From NCBI RefSeq assembly GCF_001513975.1, contig NZ_KQ947984.1:310001-374000 (forward strand): DNA of 64,000 nt, in the 5' to 3' direction. This stretch comes from Streptomyces curacoi (GTDB lineage: Bacteria; Actinomycetota; Actinomycetes; Streptomycetales; Streptomycetaceae). Positions 7,764 to 16,310 of the stretch are shown here, in pieces (the first letter of the stretch is position 1; each line of letters begins with the position of its first letter). Position numbers and translations under genes: made by a program. The notes under the pieces were generated by a model, which made no database searches, was not told the DNA's origin, and saw nothing but the letters and a program-made list of their open reading frames with translations.

Positions 7764-8543
7764 ATGGAACAGCACAACTCTTCGATTCGCGCCCAAGCTG
7801 TCGCACTCATGCGCCAAGGCATCCCGAACCGCATAGTCGCGGAGCAGCTCAACATCCCGCGAGGAACCGTCGGCTGGTGGCGCAGCGAAGATCGCAGGGC
7901 GCGCGGCGAGGCATACGAGCAACCCACAGACTGCCCCCGGTGCACCGGCCGCGAGTTCGACCAGGTTGCGTACGCCTATCTGCTCGGCCTCTACCTGGGT
8001 GACGGCCACATCGTCTCGAAGCGCAAGCAGCACCACCTGTCCATCTTCTGCAACGCCACGCAGACGGGCCTGATCGCCGCCGCCGCAGAAGCGATGCGCA
8101 AGGTGATGCCACTGCCGAGCGTCAAGCAGCGCTACACGCCAGGCTGCGTCGAGGTGAAGTCGTACACCAAGCACTGGACCTGCATGTTTCCCCAGCATGG
8201 CCCCGGCAAGAAGCACGAGCGCGCCATCGCCCTCGAACCCTGGCAGCAGGACATCGTCGATGCTCACCTTTGGGAGTTCATCCGCGGCCTCATCCACTCC
8301 GACGGCTGCCGCATCACCAACTGGACGACCCGCATGGTCGCCGGTGAGCGCAAGCGCTACGAATACCCCCGGTACTTCTTCACCAATGTGTCCGACGACA
8401 TCCGGCGGCTCTACACCGACACCCTCGACAAACTCGGCATCGAGTGGACCCACTGCACTCGCAACGGCAACCCGTACAACATCTCCGTCGCCAAGAAGGC
8501 CTCCGTAGCCCTCCTCGACACTCACGTAGGCCCCAAGCACTAA
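7764..8543 (+). CDS. HTH plus LAGLIDADG (homing-endonuclease-like) protein
   Basis: 259 residues from ATG 7764. A GTG at 7731 would add 11 residues but would be translated through the palindrome; no strong Shine-Dalgarno serves either. Residues ~1-45 form a resolvase/transposase-type helix-turn-helix (VALMRQGIPNRIVAEQLNIP...TVGWWR). A CPRC pair of cysteines follows at ~56-59. Two dodecapeptide LAGLIDADG helices are visible: AYLLGLYLGDGHI at ~72-84 and FIRGLIHSDGCRI at ~172-184, each with the catalytic-type Asp. The gene stands alone, just behind a tRNA and its terminator, and uses noticeably more A/T-ending codons than its neighbours, which suggests transfer. It may be a free-standing homing endonuclease or a regulator that kept only the DNA-binding fold, as in WhiA. 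Confidence 0.75.
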   Translation: MEQHNSSIRAQAVALMRQGIPNRIVAEQLNIPRGTVGWWRSEDRRARGEAYEQPTDCPRCTGREFDQVAYAYLLGLYLGDGHIVSKRKQHHLSIFCNATQTGLIAAAAEAMRKVMPLPSVKQRYTPGCVEVKSYTKHWTCMFPQHGPGKKHERAIALEPWQQDIVDAHLWEFIRGLIHSDGCRITNWTTRMVAGERKRYEYPRYFFTNVSDDIRRLYTDTLDKLGIEWTHCTRNGNPYNISVAKKASVALLDTHVGPKH

Positions 8544-8545
8544 CC

Positions 8546-8578
8546 ACGAAGGGCCCCTCCCCAAGAAGGGCCCTTCGT
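8546..8578. terminator. Bidirectional terminator
   Basis: ACGAAGGGCCC (8546-8556) and GGGCCCTTCGT (8568-8578) form a perfect 11-bp stem between the convergent LAGLIDADG and pyruvate kinase genes. Confidence 0.88.
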
Positions 8579-8581
8579 CTG

Positions 8582-10018
8582 CTACTTGGGGCTGTCGTCC
8601 TCGCCGATGTGATGTACCCGGACCATGTTCGTCGAGCCCGAGACTCCGGGCGGCGAACCCGCCGTGATGACGACCGTGTCGCCCTTCTTGCAGCGGCCGT
8701 ACTTCAGCAGCAATTCGTCCACCTGATCGACCATCGCGTCCGTCGACTCCACGTGCGGCCCGAGGAACGTCTCCACACCCCACGTCAGATTCAGCTGCGA
8801 GCGCGTGGCCGGCTCCGGGGTGAACGCCAGCAGTGGGATCGGTGAGCGGTAGCGGGACAGGCGGCGGGCCGTGTCGCCGGACTGGGTGAAGGCGACGAGG
8901 AACTTGGCGCCCAGGAAGTCGCCCATCTCCGCCGCCGCCCTGGCGACGGCGCCGCCCTGGGTGCGGGGCTTGTTGCGTTCCGTCAGCGGCGACAGGCCCT
9001 TCGCGAGGATGTCCTCCTCGGCCGCCTCGACGATCCGGGCCATCGTCCTGACCGTCTCGATGGGGTACTTGCCGACGCTGGTCTCCCCCGACAGCATGAC
9101 CGCGTCCGTGCCGTCGATGACCGCGTTCGCCACGTCGCTCGCCTCCGCCCTCGTCGGGCGGGAGTTGTCGATCATCGAGTCGAGCATCTGCGTTGCGACG
9201 ATCACCGGCTTGGCGTTGCGCTTGGCCAGTTTGATGGCGCGTTTCTGGACGATCGGGACCTGTTCGAGGGGCATCTCGACGCCCAGGTCGCCGCGCGCGA
9301 CCATGATGCCGTCGAAGGCGGCCACGATGTCGTCGATCGCCTCGACGGCCTGTGGTTTCTCCACCTTGGCGATGACGGGGAGGCGGCGGCCTTCCTCGTC
9401 CATGATGCGGTGGACGTCCTCGATGTCGCGGCCACTGCGCACGAAGGACAGCGCGATCACGTCGAAGCCGGTGCGCAGGGCCCAGCGGAGGTCGGCCTCG
9501 TCCTTCTCGGACAGGGCGGGGACCGAGACGGCGACGCCGGGGAGGTTGAGGCCCTTGTTGTCGGAGACCATGCCTCCCTCGACGACCGTCGTGTGGACGC
9601 GCGGGCCGTCGACGGAGGTGACTTCCAGGCATACCTTGCCATCGTCGACGAGGATGCGTTCGCCGGGGGTGACGTCGTCGGCGAGGCCGGTGTAGGTGGT
9701 GCCGCAGATCTCCCGGTCGCCCTCGACTCCCTCCTCGACGGTGATGGTGAAGGTGTCCCCGTGTTCAAGGAGTACGGGTCCTTCGGTGAAGCGGCCGAGG
9801 CGGATCTTCGGGCCCTGAAGGTCGGCGAGGACGCCGACGCTGCGGCCGGTCTCGTCGGAGGCCTTGCGGACGTGCTGGTAGCGCTCCTCGTGGTCGGCGT
9901 AGCTGCCGTGGCTGAGGTTGAAGCGGGCGACGTCCATGCCGGCGTCGACCAGTGCCTTTATCTGGTCGTAGGAGTCGGTGGCAGGGCCCAGGGTGCAGAC
10001 GATTTTCGCTCGGCGCAT
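8582..10018 (-). CDS. pyk: Pyruvate kinase
   Basis: 478 residues, the standard bacterial length. It catalyses phosphoenolpyruvate plus ADP to pyruvate plus ATP, the last step of glycolysis. It starts MRRAKIVCTLGPAT, then DVARFNLSHGS in the substrate region, a B domain at about 70-170, KVEKPQAVEAID with the catalytic Lys, VARGDLGVEMPLEQVP with metal-binding residues, and VATQMLDSMI. The C-terminal regulatory domain ends near GVSGSTNMVRVHHIG. No clear Shine-Dalgarno precedes the ATG. The upstream gap of 143 bases holds a palindrome (10071-10099). Confidence 0.97.
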   Translation of the reverse strand: MRRAKIVCTLGPATDSYDQIKALVDAGMDVARFNLSHGSYADHEERYQHVRKASDETGRSVGVLADLQGPKIRLGRFTEGPVLLEHGDTFTITVEEGVEGDREICGTTYTGLADDVTPGERILVDDGKVCLEVTSVDGPRVHTTVVEGGMVSDNKGLNLPGVAVSVPALSEKDEADLRWALRTGFDVIALSFVRSGRDIEDVHRIMDEEGRRLPVIAKVEKPQAVEAIDDIVAAFDGIMVARGDLGVEMPLEQVPIVQKRAIKLAKRNAKPVIVATQMLDSMIDNSRPTRAEASDVANAVIDGTDAVMLSGETSVGKYPIETVRTMARIVEAAEEDILAKGLSPLTERNKPRTQGGAVARAAAEMGDFLGAKFLVAFTQSGDTARRLSRYRSPIPLLAFTPEPATRSQLNLTWGVETFLGPHVESTDAMVDQVDELLLKYGRCKKGDTVVITAGSPPGVSGSTNMVRVHHIGEDDSPK

Positions 10019-10070
10019 GTTTCGACTCTATGACTTACCGGCGGGTAGAGATTTGGTGGGGCGTGACCAC

Positions 10071-10099
10071 TCAACAACCTTTACATGAAGGGTTGTTGA
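10071..10099. promoter_or_regulatory. Palindrome upstream of pyk
   Basis: TCAACAACC (10071-10079) and GGTTGTTGA (10091-10099) are perfect inverted arms with an 11-base centre. The half AAGGGTTG is repeated directly at 10101-10108. Its position 53-81 bases upstream of the pyk start fits an operator. A TTGTCA hexamer on the minus strand overlaps it, but I could not settle on a -10 box. Confidence 0.4.
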
Positions 10100-10161
10100 C
10101 AAGGGTTGAATTGTGCGGCGGGGTGCTCCGATGAGCAATTCGTAGTACCCCGCCGGGGTGC

Positions 10162-10878
10162 TCACAGTTGCGGCGGCGCCATGGTGAACCGGGCGTTCAC
10201 CTGGGCGTGGACGTGTTGGCGTTGGGGTTCGAGGTCGAGGGGGGCTGCTGCGGAGTCCTCTGCGGTGGCGTAGGCCATGGAGCGCATGCGGCCGGCGGGG
10301 GCGGCCAGGGCGGGGGGCTGGGGGTTCTCCGCGCCGATGTCGGCGAGTTCCACGAGTGCGGCCAGTGATGTTCCCAGGGCTTCGGCGTACTCGCGTGCCC
10401 GCTGTACGGCTTCTCGTACGGCCTGTTGCCGGGCTTCGCGGTAGGCCGGTGAGTCGGGGCGCAGGGCCCACCAGGGGCCGTCCACGTGGGTGAGGTCCAT
10501 GTCGGCGAGTCGGGTGGTGAGTTCGCCGAGGGCGGTGAAGTCTGTGAGTTCGGCGGTGACGTGGACGCGGCCGTGGTAGGCGTGGATGCGTTCGCCGCGG
10601 CCTTTTTCCTTGAGTTCGGGGGTGATGGAGAAGGAGCCGGTTTCGAGGCGTTCGACGGCGTCGCCGTAGGTTTTGACGAGGTCGAGGACGGTGGTGTTGC
10701 GGCGGGTGAGGTCGTCGAGGGCGGCGCGGCGGTCTTTGCCGCGGGCGGCGACGGTGACGCCGATGCGGGCGATCTCGGGGTCGACTTCGAGGTGGGCCTC
10801 GCCGCGGACGGCGATGCGTGGTGCGGTGGGGGTGCCGTAGGGCACTGCGGGCGGGGGTTCCTGTGAAGGGGCGGTCAT
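10162..10878 (-). CDS. SIMPL (DUF541) domain protein
   Basis: 238 residues from ATG 10878; an upstream in-frame start at 10926 would add 16 poorly supported residues. The SIMPL domain fills most of the chain: IAVRGEAHLEVDPEIARIGVTV opens the first strand (outline only), then ARGKDRRAALDDLTRRN, VETGSFSI-type strands and the closing HVHAQVNARFTM. Family members such as BP26 are often secreted oligomers; here I see no clear signal peptide, so a cytoplasmic location is likely. Function is unknown. Confidence 0.75.
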   Translation of the reverse strand: MTAPSQEPPPAVPYGTPTAPRIAVRGEAHLEVDPEIARIGVTVAARGKDRRAALDDLTRRNTTVLDLVKTYGDAVERLETGSFSITPELKEKGRGERIHAYHGRVHVTAELTDFTALGELTTRLADMDLTHVDGPWWALRPDSPAYREARQQAVREAVQRAREYAEALGTSLAALVELADIGAENPQPPALAAPAGRMRSMAYATAEDSAAAPLDLEPQRQHVHAQVNARFTMAPPQL

Positions 10879-11047
10879 ACGTCCCACTCTGTCATCGCTT
10901 GCTCGGTTACGGCCCTCGTAGGTCATCAGATCGAAACGTGCGGGGTCTGTTCGCCCTGGACATGGCCAGGTCAGAATCTACGCGCGTCCGCATGTGTGGC
11001 GGACGTATCTACGCGCGTTGTTGACCGTTCCCCCGGGAGAAGCACTC

Positions 11048-12862
11048 ATGCCGTTGAACCGCCGGAAGTTCCTGAAGAAGTCCGCCGTGACCGGGGCGGG
11101 GGTGGCGGTCGCCGGTGCGGCGGCGGCTCCGGCGGCGCAGGCCGCGGAGGCGACGACGGCCACGGCGGCGAAGAAGCGTGTGAAGCGGTACTCGCTGACG
11201 GTGATGGGCACGACCGATCTGCACGGCAACATCTTCAACTGGGATTACTTCAAGGACGCGGAGTTCTCGGACGCCAAGGGCAACGCGAAGGGTCTGGCGC
11301 GTGTCTCGACCTTGGTGAACCAGGTGCGGGAGGAGAAGGGCCGCCGCAACACGCTGCTCATCGACGCGGGCGACACGATCCAGGGCACGCCGCTGACGTA
11401 CTACTACGCGAAGGTGGACCCGATCACCGCGGAGGGTGGTCCGATCCACCCGATGGCGGCGGCGATGAACGCGATCGGGTATGACGCGGTGGCGCTGGGC
11501 AACCACGAGTTCAACTACGGCATCGGGACGCTGCGGAAGTTCGAGGAGCAGTGCGATTTTCCGCTGCTGGGTGCGAACGCGCTGGACGCGAAGACGCTGA
11601 AGCCGGCCTTCCCGCCGTACTTCATCAAGAAGTTCTGTGTGCCGGGTGCGCCGCCGGTGAAGGTGGCGGTGCTCGGTCTGACCAACCCGGGTATCGCGAT
11701 CTGGGACAAGGCGTACGTCGACGGCAAGATGGTGTTCCCGGGTCTGGAGGAGCAGGCCGCGAAGTGGGTGCCGAAGCTGCGGTCGATGGGTGCGGACGTG
11801 GTGGTCGTGTCGGCGCATTCGGGTTCGTCGGGGACGTCGTCGTACGGTGACCAGCTGCCGTACATCGAGAACTCGTCGGCGCTGGTGGCTCAGCAGGTGC
11901 CGGGTATCGACGCGATTCTGGTCGGGCACGCGCACACGGAGATCGCGGAGCTGCTGGTCACGAACGAGAAGACGGGCAGGACGGTCGTGCTGTCGGAGCC
12001 GCTGTGTTATGCGCAGCGGCTGACGCTGTTCGACTTCGAGCTGGTCCTCGAGAAGGGCCGCTGGTCGGTCGAGTCGGTGAAGGCGACGGTGCGTGACTCG
12101 AAGACGGTCGCGGACGACCCGAAGATCACCAAGTTGCTGAAGGACGACCACGACATCGTTGTGGAGTATGTCAACCAGGTGGTGGGCACGGCGACAGAGA
12201 AGCTGACGACGGTCGAGGCGCGCTACAAGGACGCCCCGATCATCGACCTGATCACCAAGGTCCAGGAGGACGTGGTGAAGGCGGCGCTGGCGGGCACGGA
12301 GTATGCCGCGCTGCCGGTGATCTCCCAGGCGTCGCCGTTCTCCCGGACGTCGGAGATTCCGGCCGGGGAGGTGACCATCCGGGATCTGTCGAGTCTGTAT
12401 GTGTACGACAACACGCTGGTCGCCAAGTTGATGACGGGTGCGCAGATCAAGGCGTACCTGGAGTACTCGGCGGAGTACTTCGTGCAGACGGCCGCCGACG
12501 CGGCGGTCGATGTGAACAAGCTGACCAACGCGAACGGGCGTCCGGACTACAACTACGACTATGTGTCGGGGCTGTCGTACGAGATCGACATCGCGCAGGC
12601 GGCGGGGTCGCGGATCAAGAACCTGGCCTACAACGGTGCCGCGTTGGACGACGCTCAGAAGTTCGTGTTCGCGGTGAACAACTACCGGGCCAACGGCGGT
12701 GGCGCGTTCCCGCATGTGGCGGCGGCGCAGGAGCTGTGGTCGGAGTCGACGGAGATCCGTACGCGGATCGCGGAGTGGGTGACCGCGAAGGGTGTGCTGG
12801 ACCCGAAGGAGTTCGCGTCGGTGGACTGGAAGCTGACGCGGAACGGTACGCCGGTGTTCTAG
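11048..12862 (+). CDS. Secreted 5'-nucleotidase / cyclic phosphodiesterase (UshA/CpdB family)
   Basis: 604 residues from ATG 11048, after GGGAGAAGC. The N-terminus is a twin-arginine signal (LNRRKFLKKSAVTG, hydrophobic stretch, APAAQAAEA cleavage region). The calcineurin-like metallophosphatase domain shows DLHGN, DAGDTIQGTP, LGNHEFNYG and GHAHTE, the metal ligands. The C-terminal nucleotide-specificity domain starts near residue 390 and carries NNYRANGGGAFP, which resembles CpdB more than UshA. The enzyme removes phosphate from extracellular nucleotides and is exported folded with its metals. The gene stands alone, followed by a terminator. Confidence 0.9.
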   Translation: MPLNRRKFLKKSAVTGAGVAVAGAAAAPAAQAAEATTATAAKKRVKRYSLTVMGTTDLHGNIFNWDYFKDAEFSDAKGNAKGLARVSTLVNQVREEKGRRNTLLIDAGDTIQGTPLTYYYAKVDPITAEGGPIHPMAAAMNAIGYDAVALGNHEFNYGIGTLRKFEEQCDFPLLGANALDAKTLKPAFPPYFIKKFCVPGAPPVKVAVLGLTNPGIAIWDKAYVDGKMVFPGLEEQAAKWVPKLRSMGADVVVVSAHSGSSGTSSYGDQLPYIENSSALVAQQVPGIDAILVGHAHTEIAELLVTNEKTGRTVVLSEPLCYAQRLTLFDFELVLEKGRWSVESVKATVRDSKTVADDPKITKLLKDDHDIVVEYVNQVVGTATEKLTTVEARYKDAPIIDLITKVQEDVVKAALAGTEYAALPVISQASPFSRTSEIPAGEVTIRDLSSLYVYDNTLVAKLMTGAQIKAYLEYSAEYFVQTAADAAVDVNKLTNANGRPDYNYDYVSGLSYEIDIAQAAGSRIKNLAYNGAALDDAQKFVFAVNNYRANGGGAFPHVAAAQELWSESTEIRTRIAEWVTAKGVLDPKEFASVDWKLTRNGTPVF

Positions 12863-12870
12863 GCCGGACG

Positions 12871-12906
12871 GAACGAAGGCCGGCGGTCGGTCGCCGGCCT
12901 TCGTTC
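12871..12906. terminator. Bidirectional terminator
   Basis: GAACGAAGGCCGGC and its exact complement form a 14-bp stem around GGTCGGTC, between the convergent nucleotidase gene and the six-gene minus-strand operon. Confidence 0.88.
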
Positions 12907-12956
12907 GGAGGTGGTGGGCGGCGCGGGGAGTGGGGTCCCGTGCCGCCCGGGTGTGG

Positions 12957-13337
12957 TCACAGCAGGCTGTTCACGCTGGTCTGGATGGCCGCCACGTCGC
13001 CGGCGATCGCGGCCGTGGCCTGTACGCCGGGGGCGATGAATCCGAGCCAGCGCAGCAGGACGTTGCGGCGCGGCTCCTCCTGGGCGAGTTCCTCCTCGAT
13101 GTGCCCGGCGGCGTCGACGAGTTCCGCGCCGTCCTCGTACTCGTCCTGGTGGGCGCGGAGTTGTTCGCGCAGCAGCCGTGCGGCTTCGCGGAGTTCGGCG
13201 ATGGCGGCCTGGTGGTCGGCCGTCGTCTGGGGGCCGGTGCTGGCCGTGGAGTGGTCGAGGGCGACCGCGCTGTTGTCGATGCTGACGTTTCCGCCGGCGC
13301 TGATGCCGCTGTTGTTTGCCCTGCCGGTGTCTGACAT
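12957..13337 (-). CDS. Small helical protein with N-terminal NSG-AGGNV motif
   Basis: 126 residues; ATG preceded by GAGGAAGG. Unrecognised with certainty; the layout recalls Streptomyces proteins annotated DUF5955. Residues 9-28 carry NSGISAGGNVSIDNSAV, a short Gly/Asn/Val strand-forming motif. Residues ~40-95 are a charged helical region (AAIAELREAARLLREQLRAH) likely to form a coiled coil, and 95-126 is a hydrophobic helix that could touch the membrane. The same motif sits at the far C-terminus of the neighbouring zinc-ribbon protein, four bases upstream in transcription order. This suggests the two products meet through it. It is the last gene of the phosphatase-kinase-vWA operon. Confidence 0.8.
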   Translation of the reverse strand: MSDTGRANNSGISAGGNVSIDNSAVALDHSTASTGPQTTADHQAAIAELREAARLLREQLRAHQDEYEDGAELVDAAGHIEEELAQEEPRRNVLLRWLGFIAPGVQATAAIAGDVAAIQTSVNSLL

Positions 13338-13341
13338 GGCG

Positions 13342-15045
13342 TCACCTTCCTCTGTTCCTGGGTGCTGCGGGCGGGGTGGGGGCGGAGGGTCCGGCGGGGC
13401 CGGGGGTCACGGGGGTGCCGCCGCCCGTCTGGCCGCGGCGGAACATCTGGGCGAGGCTGCCGCCGACGCCGACGGCGGAGTCGTTGACGGTCACGTTTCC
13501 GCCCGCGTACAGGCCGGAGTTGTAGATGGTGGTCTGGCGCTGGACGAGGTCGCTGGAGTCGATGTTGTGGTCTTCCATGAACTGCACCAGGGCGTCCAGG
13601 ACGCGGTGTTCGACCGTCTTGGCGTACAGCTCGCGGTCGAGTTGCTGGAAGTAGCGGTAGTAGAGCTGGTCGCTGGCGGCGTCGCGGATGCTGAAGGACG
13701 CTCCGTAGTTGAACTGGCGGTGGCGGATCTCGCGGGCCTGGCGGCGTTGCTTGCTGTGCTCGATGAGGGGGGAGAACAGGCCCGCGATGGCGGAGAAGGG
13801 CGACCCGATCAGCAGTGCGGGGGTGCGGAACCCGGCGCTGCTCACCAGGCCCAGGAACTGTCGGAAGGTGGGCGAGTCGAGCAGTTGGTCCGCGATGCGG
13901 TAGCGCTCGCGCACCGGGGCGAGCAGGGAGCTGCTGCCTTCGATGAAGAGCATTTTGCGGTCGGACAGCAGCGCGCACCGCAGGAAGAGGGTGGCGGCTA
14001 GTTCGCCGCTCCAGCCTGTGACCCGGATGGCCAGGTAGGGGCGGGCCCGGCCCTTGCCGTCCTCGCGCAGTTCCCGCAGGAGGTCGGGGGAGACTTTCTC
14101 GCTGGGTGGCCCGGCGGGGTCGGGCAGCAGCTCGGCCCGGGTCCGGTCGTCCACTCCGTACAGCAGGTCTCCGCCGTTGACCAGCAGAAGGTTTTCCACG
14201 TGGACGCCGGGCAGTTTCAGGTCTCCGACCCGGGCGGCGAGGTGGTCGTTGAGCTCGTGGACGGTGAAGGGCACGACCTGCTCGCCCTCTTCGGGGCGTG
14301 AGGTGTCGAGTGCGAAGGACCAGGTGCTCGTTGCCTGTCCGTGGCCGACGAAGGGGGCGTAGAGGGAGAAGACCACGACGTTGCCCCGGTCTCGTCGCTC
14401 TATCTCCTCGATGCGCCGTCGCTTGTCGGCGGTGAGCGGCTGGGGGGCTTGGTCGGGGGCGAAGTTCTCTCGTCTGAGCTGCCGGGCGACGACGCCGTAG
14501 TGCACGGTGAGGGATTCGACGGCGACGATGGCCCAGGCCACGAGGAAGCCCAGGAACAGTGAGGCGCCGAAGGCGAAGGGCAGCGTGACCAGGATGACGA
14601 AAAGGACCAGGGCGAGCAGGACGTCCCGTCCGGCCTGGCGGCGTCGGGCTGCCAGCGCGTGCCGCAGTACGCAGGCGAGGTCGACGCCCGGTGAGGAGGC
14701 GACGGCGCGGCGCGGTTCCTCCAGGATCTGTTCGACGGCCTGGCGGGCGAACTTGGTGTCGGTGTGGACGGCGGTGCACAGGTACCGGGTGACGTCGCGG
14801 GCGAAGCGGGGCGCCGATGTCGGCTGCGGGGCCGGGGAGGGCGCGGTCGGTGCGGGGACGATGGGGCGCGGCGGGGCGGTGGGGGTTGTGGTGGGGCGGG
14901 GTGGGGCGGCGGGTTTGGTGGTCACGGACGGGTTCGCCCCGTCCATCGGGTTGAAGACGCGTACGGTGCCGCAGTCGGAGCAGGTGGTGTAGTTGCGGTC
15001 GTTGGCGGCTCCGCAGCGCGGGCACTGGAGTGTGGGTGCGGTCAT
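13342..15045 (-). CDS. Zinc-ribbon membrane protein of the triad operon
   Basis: 567 residues; ATG after GAGAGGAGG. Residues 8-25 form a zinc ribbon (CPRC...CSDC). A Pro/Thr-rich linker follows to about residue 75, then a helical region and two membrane spans at about 138-180 (LLALVLFVILVTLPFAFG and FLGFLVAWAIVAVESL). The large remaining part (180-500) is cytoplasmic by inference, with conserved-looking strands (VVVFSLYAPFVGHG, VENLLLVNGGDLLYG, YLAIRVTGWSGELAATLFLR) that I cannot assign to a family. At about 508-526 is NSGLYAGGNVTVNDSAV, matching the small downstream protein, then a Pro/Gly tail. It is probably a membrane component controlled by the kinase and phosphatase encoded in the same operon. 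Confidence 0.82.
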   Translation of the reverse strand: MTAPTLQCPRCGAANDRNYTTCSDCGTVRVFNPMDGANPSVTTKPAAPPRPTTTPTAPPRPIVPAPTAPSPAPQPTSAPRFARDVTRYLCTAVHTDTKFARQAVEQILEEPRRAVASSPGVDLACVLRHALAARRRQAGRDVLLALVLFVILVTLPFAFGASLFLGFLVAWAIVAVESLTVHYGVVARQLRRENFAPDQAPQPLTADKRRRIEEIERRDRGNVVVFSLYAPFVGHGQATSTWSFALDTSRPEEGEQVVPFTVHELNDHLAARVGDLKLPGVHVENLLLVNGGDLLYGVDDRTRAELLPDPAGPPSEKVSPDLLRELREDGKGRARPYLAIRVTGWSGELAATLFLRCALLSDRKMLFIEGSSSLLAPVRERYRIADQLLDSPTFRQFLGLVSSAGFRTPALLIGSPFSAIAGLFSPLIEHSKQRRQAREIRHRQFNYGASFSIRDAASDQLYYRYFQQLDRELYAKTVEHRVLDALVQFMEDHNIDSSDLVQRQTTIYNSGLYAGGNVTVNDSAVGVGGSLAQMFRRGQTGGGTPVTPGPAGPSAPTPPAAPRNRGR

Positions 15046-15115
15046 GGTCGTCTGCCTCCTCTCGGGGAGCGGGAGTGTGCGGTGGTTCGGGGCCGCGTCG
15101 GTTCCGGGGTGCCGG

Positions 15116-15427
15116 TCACTGGTCGGCCGGCAGGCCGGCCGGGGGCTGCTGCGGGTGCGGGGGCGGCTGCGTGTCGGGCCGGGTGGCCGATGCGGTGGGG
15201 GTTTCGTGGGGGGTGGAGCGGGTGGGGGAGGTGGGCCGCGGGGCCGGGGTGCTTGGGGTTGTTTTGTGGTGTGTGGAGCGGGTGGGGGTGGTGCTGTGCG
15301 TCGGCTCGGGTGCTGCTTCGGTCTCGCCGTCCGGGGAGAGCAGCCGCAGGAGGACGGCCGCCGCCGCGCAGGCGGTGGCGGTGAGCAGGAGCCGGTTGTG
15401 CGACCGGGTGGTGTGGCGGGCGGACAC
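15116..15427 (-). CDS. Small single-span membrane or secreted protein, Pro/Thr-rich
   Basis: 103 residues; GTG start after GCGAGGAGC, a strong ribosome site that argues for a real gene. Residues ~11-30 are hydrophobic (LLLTATACAAAAVLLRLL), a membrane anchor or signal. The rest is Pro/Thr/His-rich with no fold visible (repeated TPTRST and TPTRSTPH-type units). It lies between the vWA gene and the zinc-ribbon gene. It may be a wall-spanning spacer or a substrate of the kinase, given its many Thr and Ser; neither is shown. Confidence 0.65.
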   Translation of the reverse strand: MSARHTTRSHNRLLLTATACAAAAVLLRLLSPDGETEAAPEPTHSTTPTRSTHHKTTPSTPAPRPTSPTRSTPHETPTASATRPDTQPPPHPQQPPAGLPADQ

Positions 15428-15508
15428 GGTCGCTCCTCGCGGTCGGGGCGCTGGGGGACGGTGGGTGGTGCGGTGGCGGGTTCTGGTTCGTGGTGGCGGC
15501 CATGGTGG

Positions 15509-16237
15509 TCAGTCCATGTACTCGGCCGAGACCGTGAGGTACTCCTCGCTGACCGGCTGGGCGGTGAACCCGGGGGCGGAGCGCGGGATCTGCATCTCCC
15601 CCGCGCGGGAGGAGGCGACCAGTGAGTTGAGCAGGCTGCCGAGTGCTTCCAGCAGGGCGTGGTCCTGGTCGGTGCCCGCGTCGGCGAGGAAGGCGGCCTT
15701 GGTGGCGACCTTGCCGAGGACGTCCGGGTTGGCGGCGCCGAAGCCGTAGCTGATGACGTGCGGGTAGCGGGGCCAGGAGCGGTTGACGAGCCGTCGGAAC
15801 GCGTCGTGCCAGCCGTCGTCGGTCGGGGCGCCGTCGGTGAGGAGGAACATGACCGGGCGCAGTACGGCCATGCCCATGCCGCGCAGCTCGTCGACGTCCG
15901 TTTCGATGCGGCTGTGTACGAGGTCGAAGGCCGCGGAGTAGTTGGTCAGTCCGTTGCACACGACTTCCGGCATCATCTGGATGCGGTCGAGGTCGGTCAT
16001 TTCGATGATCAAATGCGCGTCGGTGGAGAATGCGATGAGGGACATGTGCGCGAATTCGGAGACCCGGGGGCTCTCGGAAATGGTGGCGTGGAGCTGCGCG
16101 AGGGTGCGGTTCAGGGTGTTCTGGTGGGGTTCCATGGAACTCGACGCGTCGATCACGAGATACGTCGGCAGGCATTTCTGCCGCAGGTGGTAGACGTGGG
16201 GGTCCTGGCCGGGAACCGCGTCACCGTGGTTGCTCAT
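15509..16237 (-). CDS. von Willebrand factor A protein, TerY-like
   Basis: 242 residues; ATG after GAGGAACG. A single vWA domain: strand LPTYLVIDASSSM with the MIDAS DxSxS (residues 30-34), GLTNYSAAF supplying the MIDAS Thr, and FLLTDGAPTDD supplying the last metal ligand. This pattern and length match TerY proteins of tellurium/stress systems, which sit in triads with a PP2C phosphatase and a kinase, as here. The protein should bind a partner in a Mg-dependent way in the cytoplasm. It is third in transcription order. Confidence 0.88.
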   Translation of the reverse strand: MSNHGDAVPGQDPHVYHLRQKCLPTYLVIDASSSMEPHQNTLNRTLAQLHATISESPRVSEFAHMSLIAFSTDAHLIIEMTDLDRIQMMPEVVCNGLTNYSAAFDLVHSRIETDVDELRGMGMAVLRPVMFLLTDGAPTDDGWHDAFRRLVNRSWPRYPHVISYGFGAANPDVLGKVATKAAFLADAGTDQDHALLEALGSLLNSLVASSRAGEMQIPRSAPGFTAQPVSEEYLTVSAEYMD

Positions 16238-16310
16238 CTGCGTTCCTCTTCCGCTGTTCGACTGGGGGGTGGGCGTTCGCCCGGGAGCACGGTCCGTCTC
16301 GGAACCGGCT

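Noticed and set aside
7585-8578. Integrative element at the tRNA 3' end
   Set aside because: No integrase gene and no second copy of the tRNA 3' end was seen nearby; only the single LAGLIDADG-type gene is present, so a classical integrated element is not supported.
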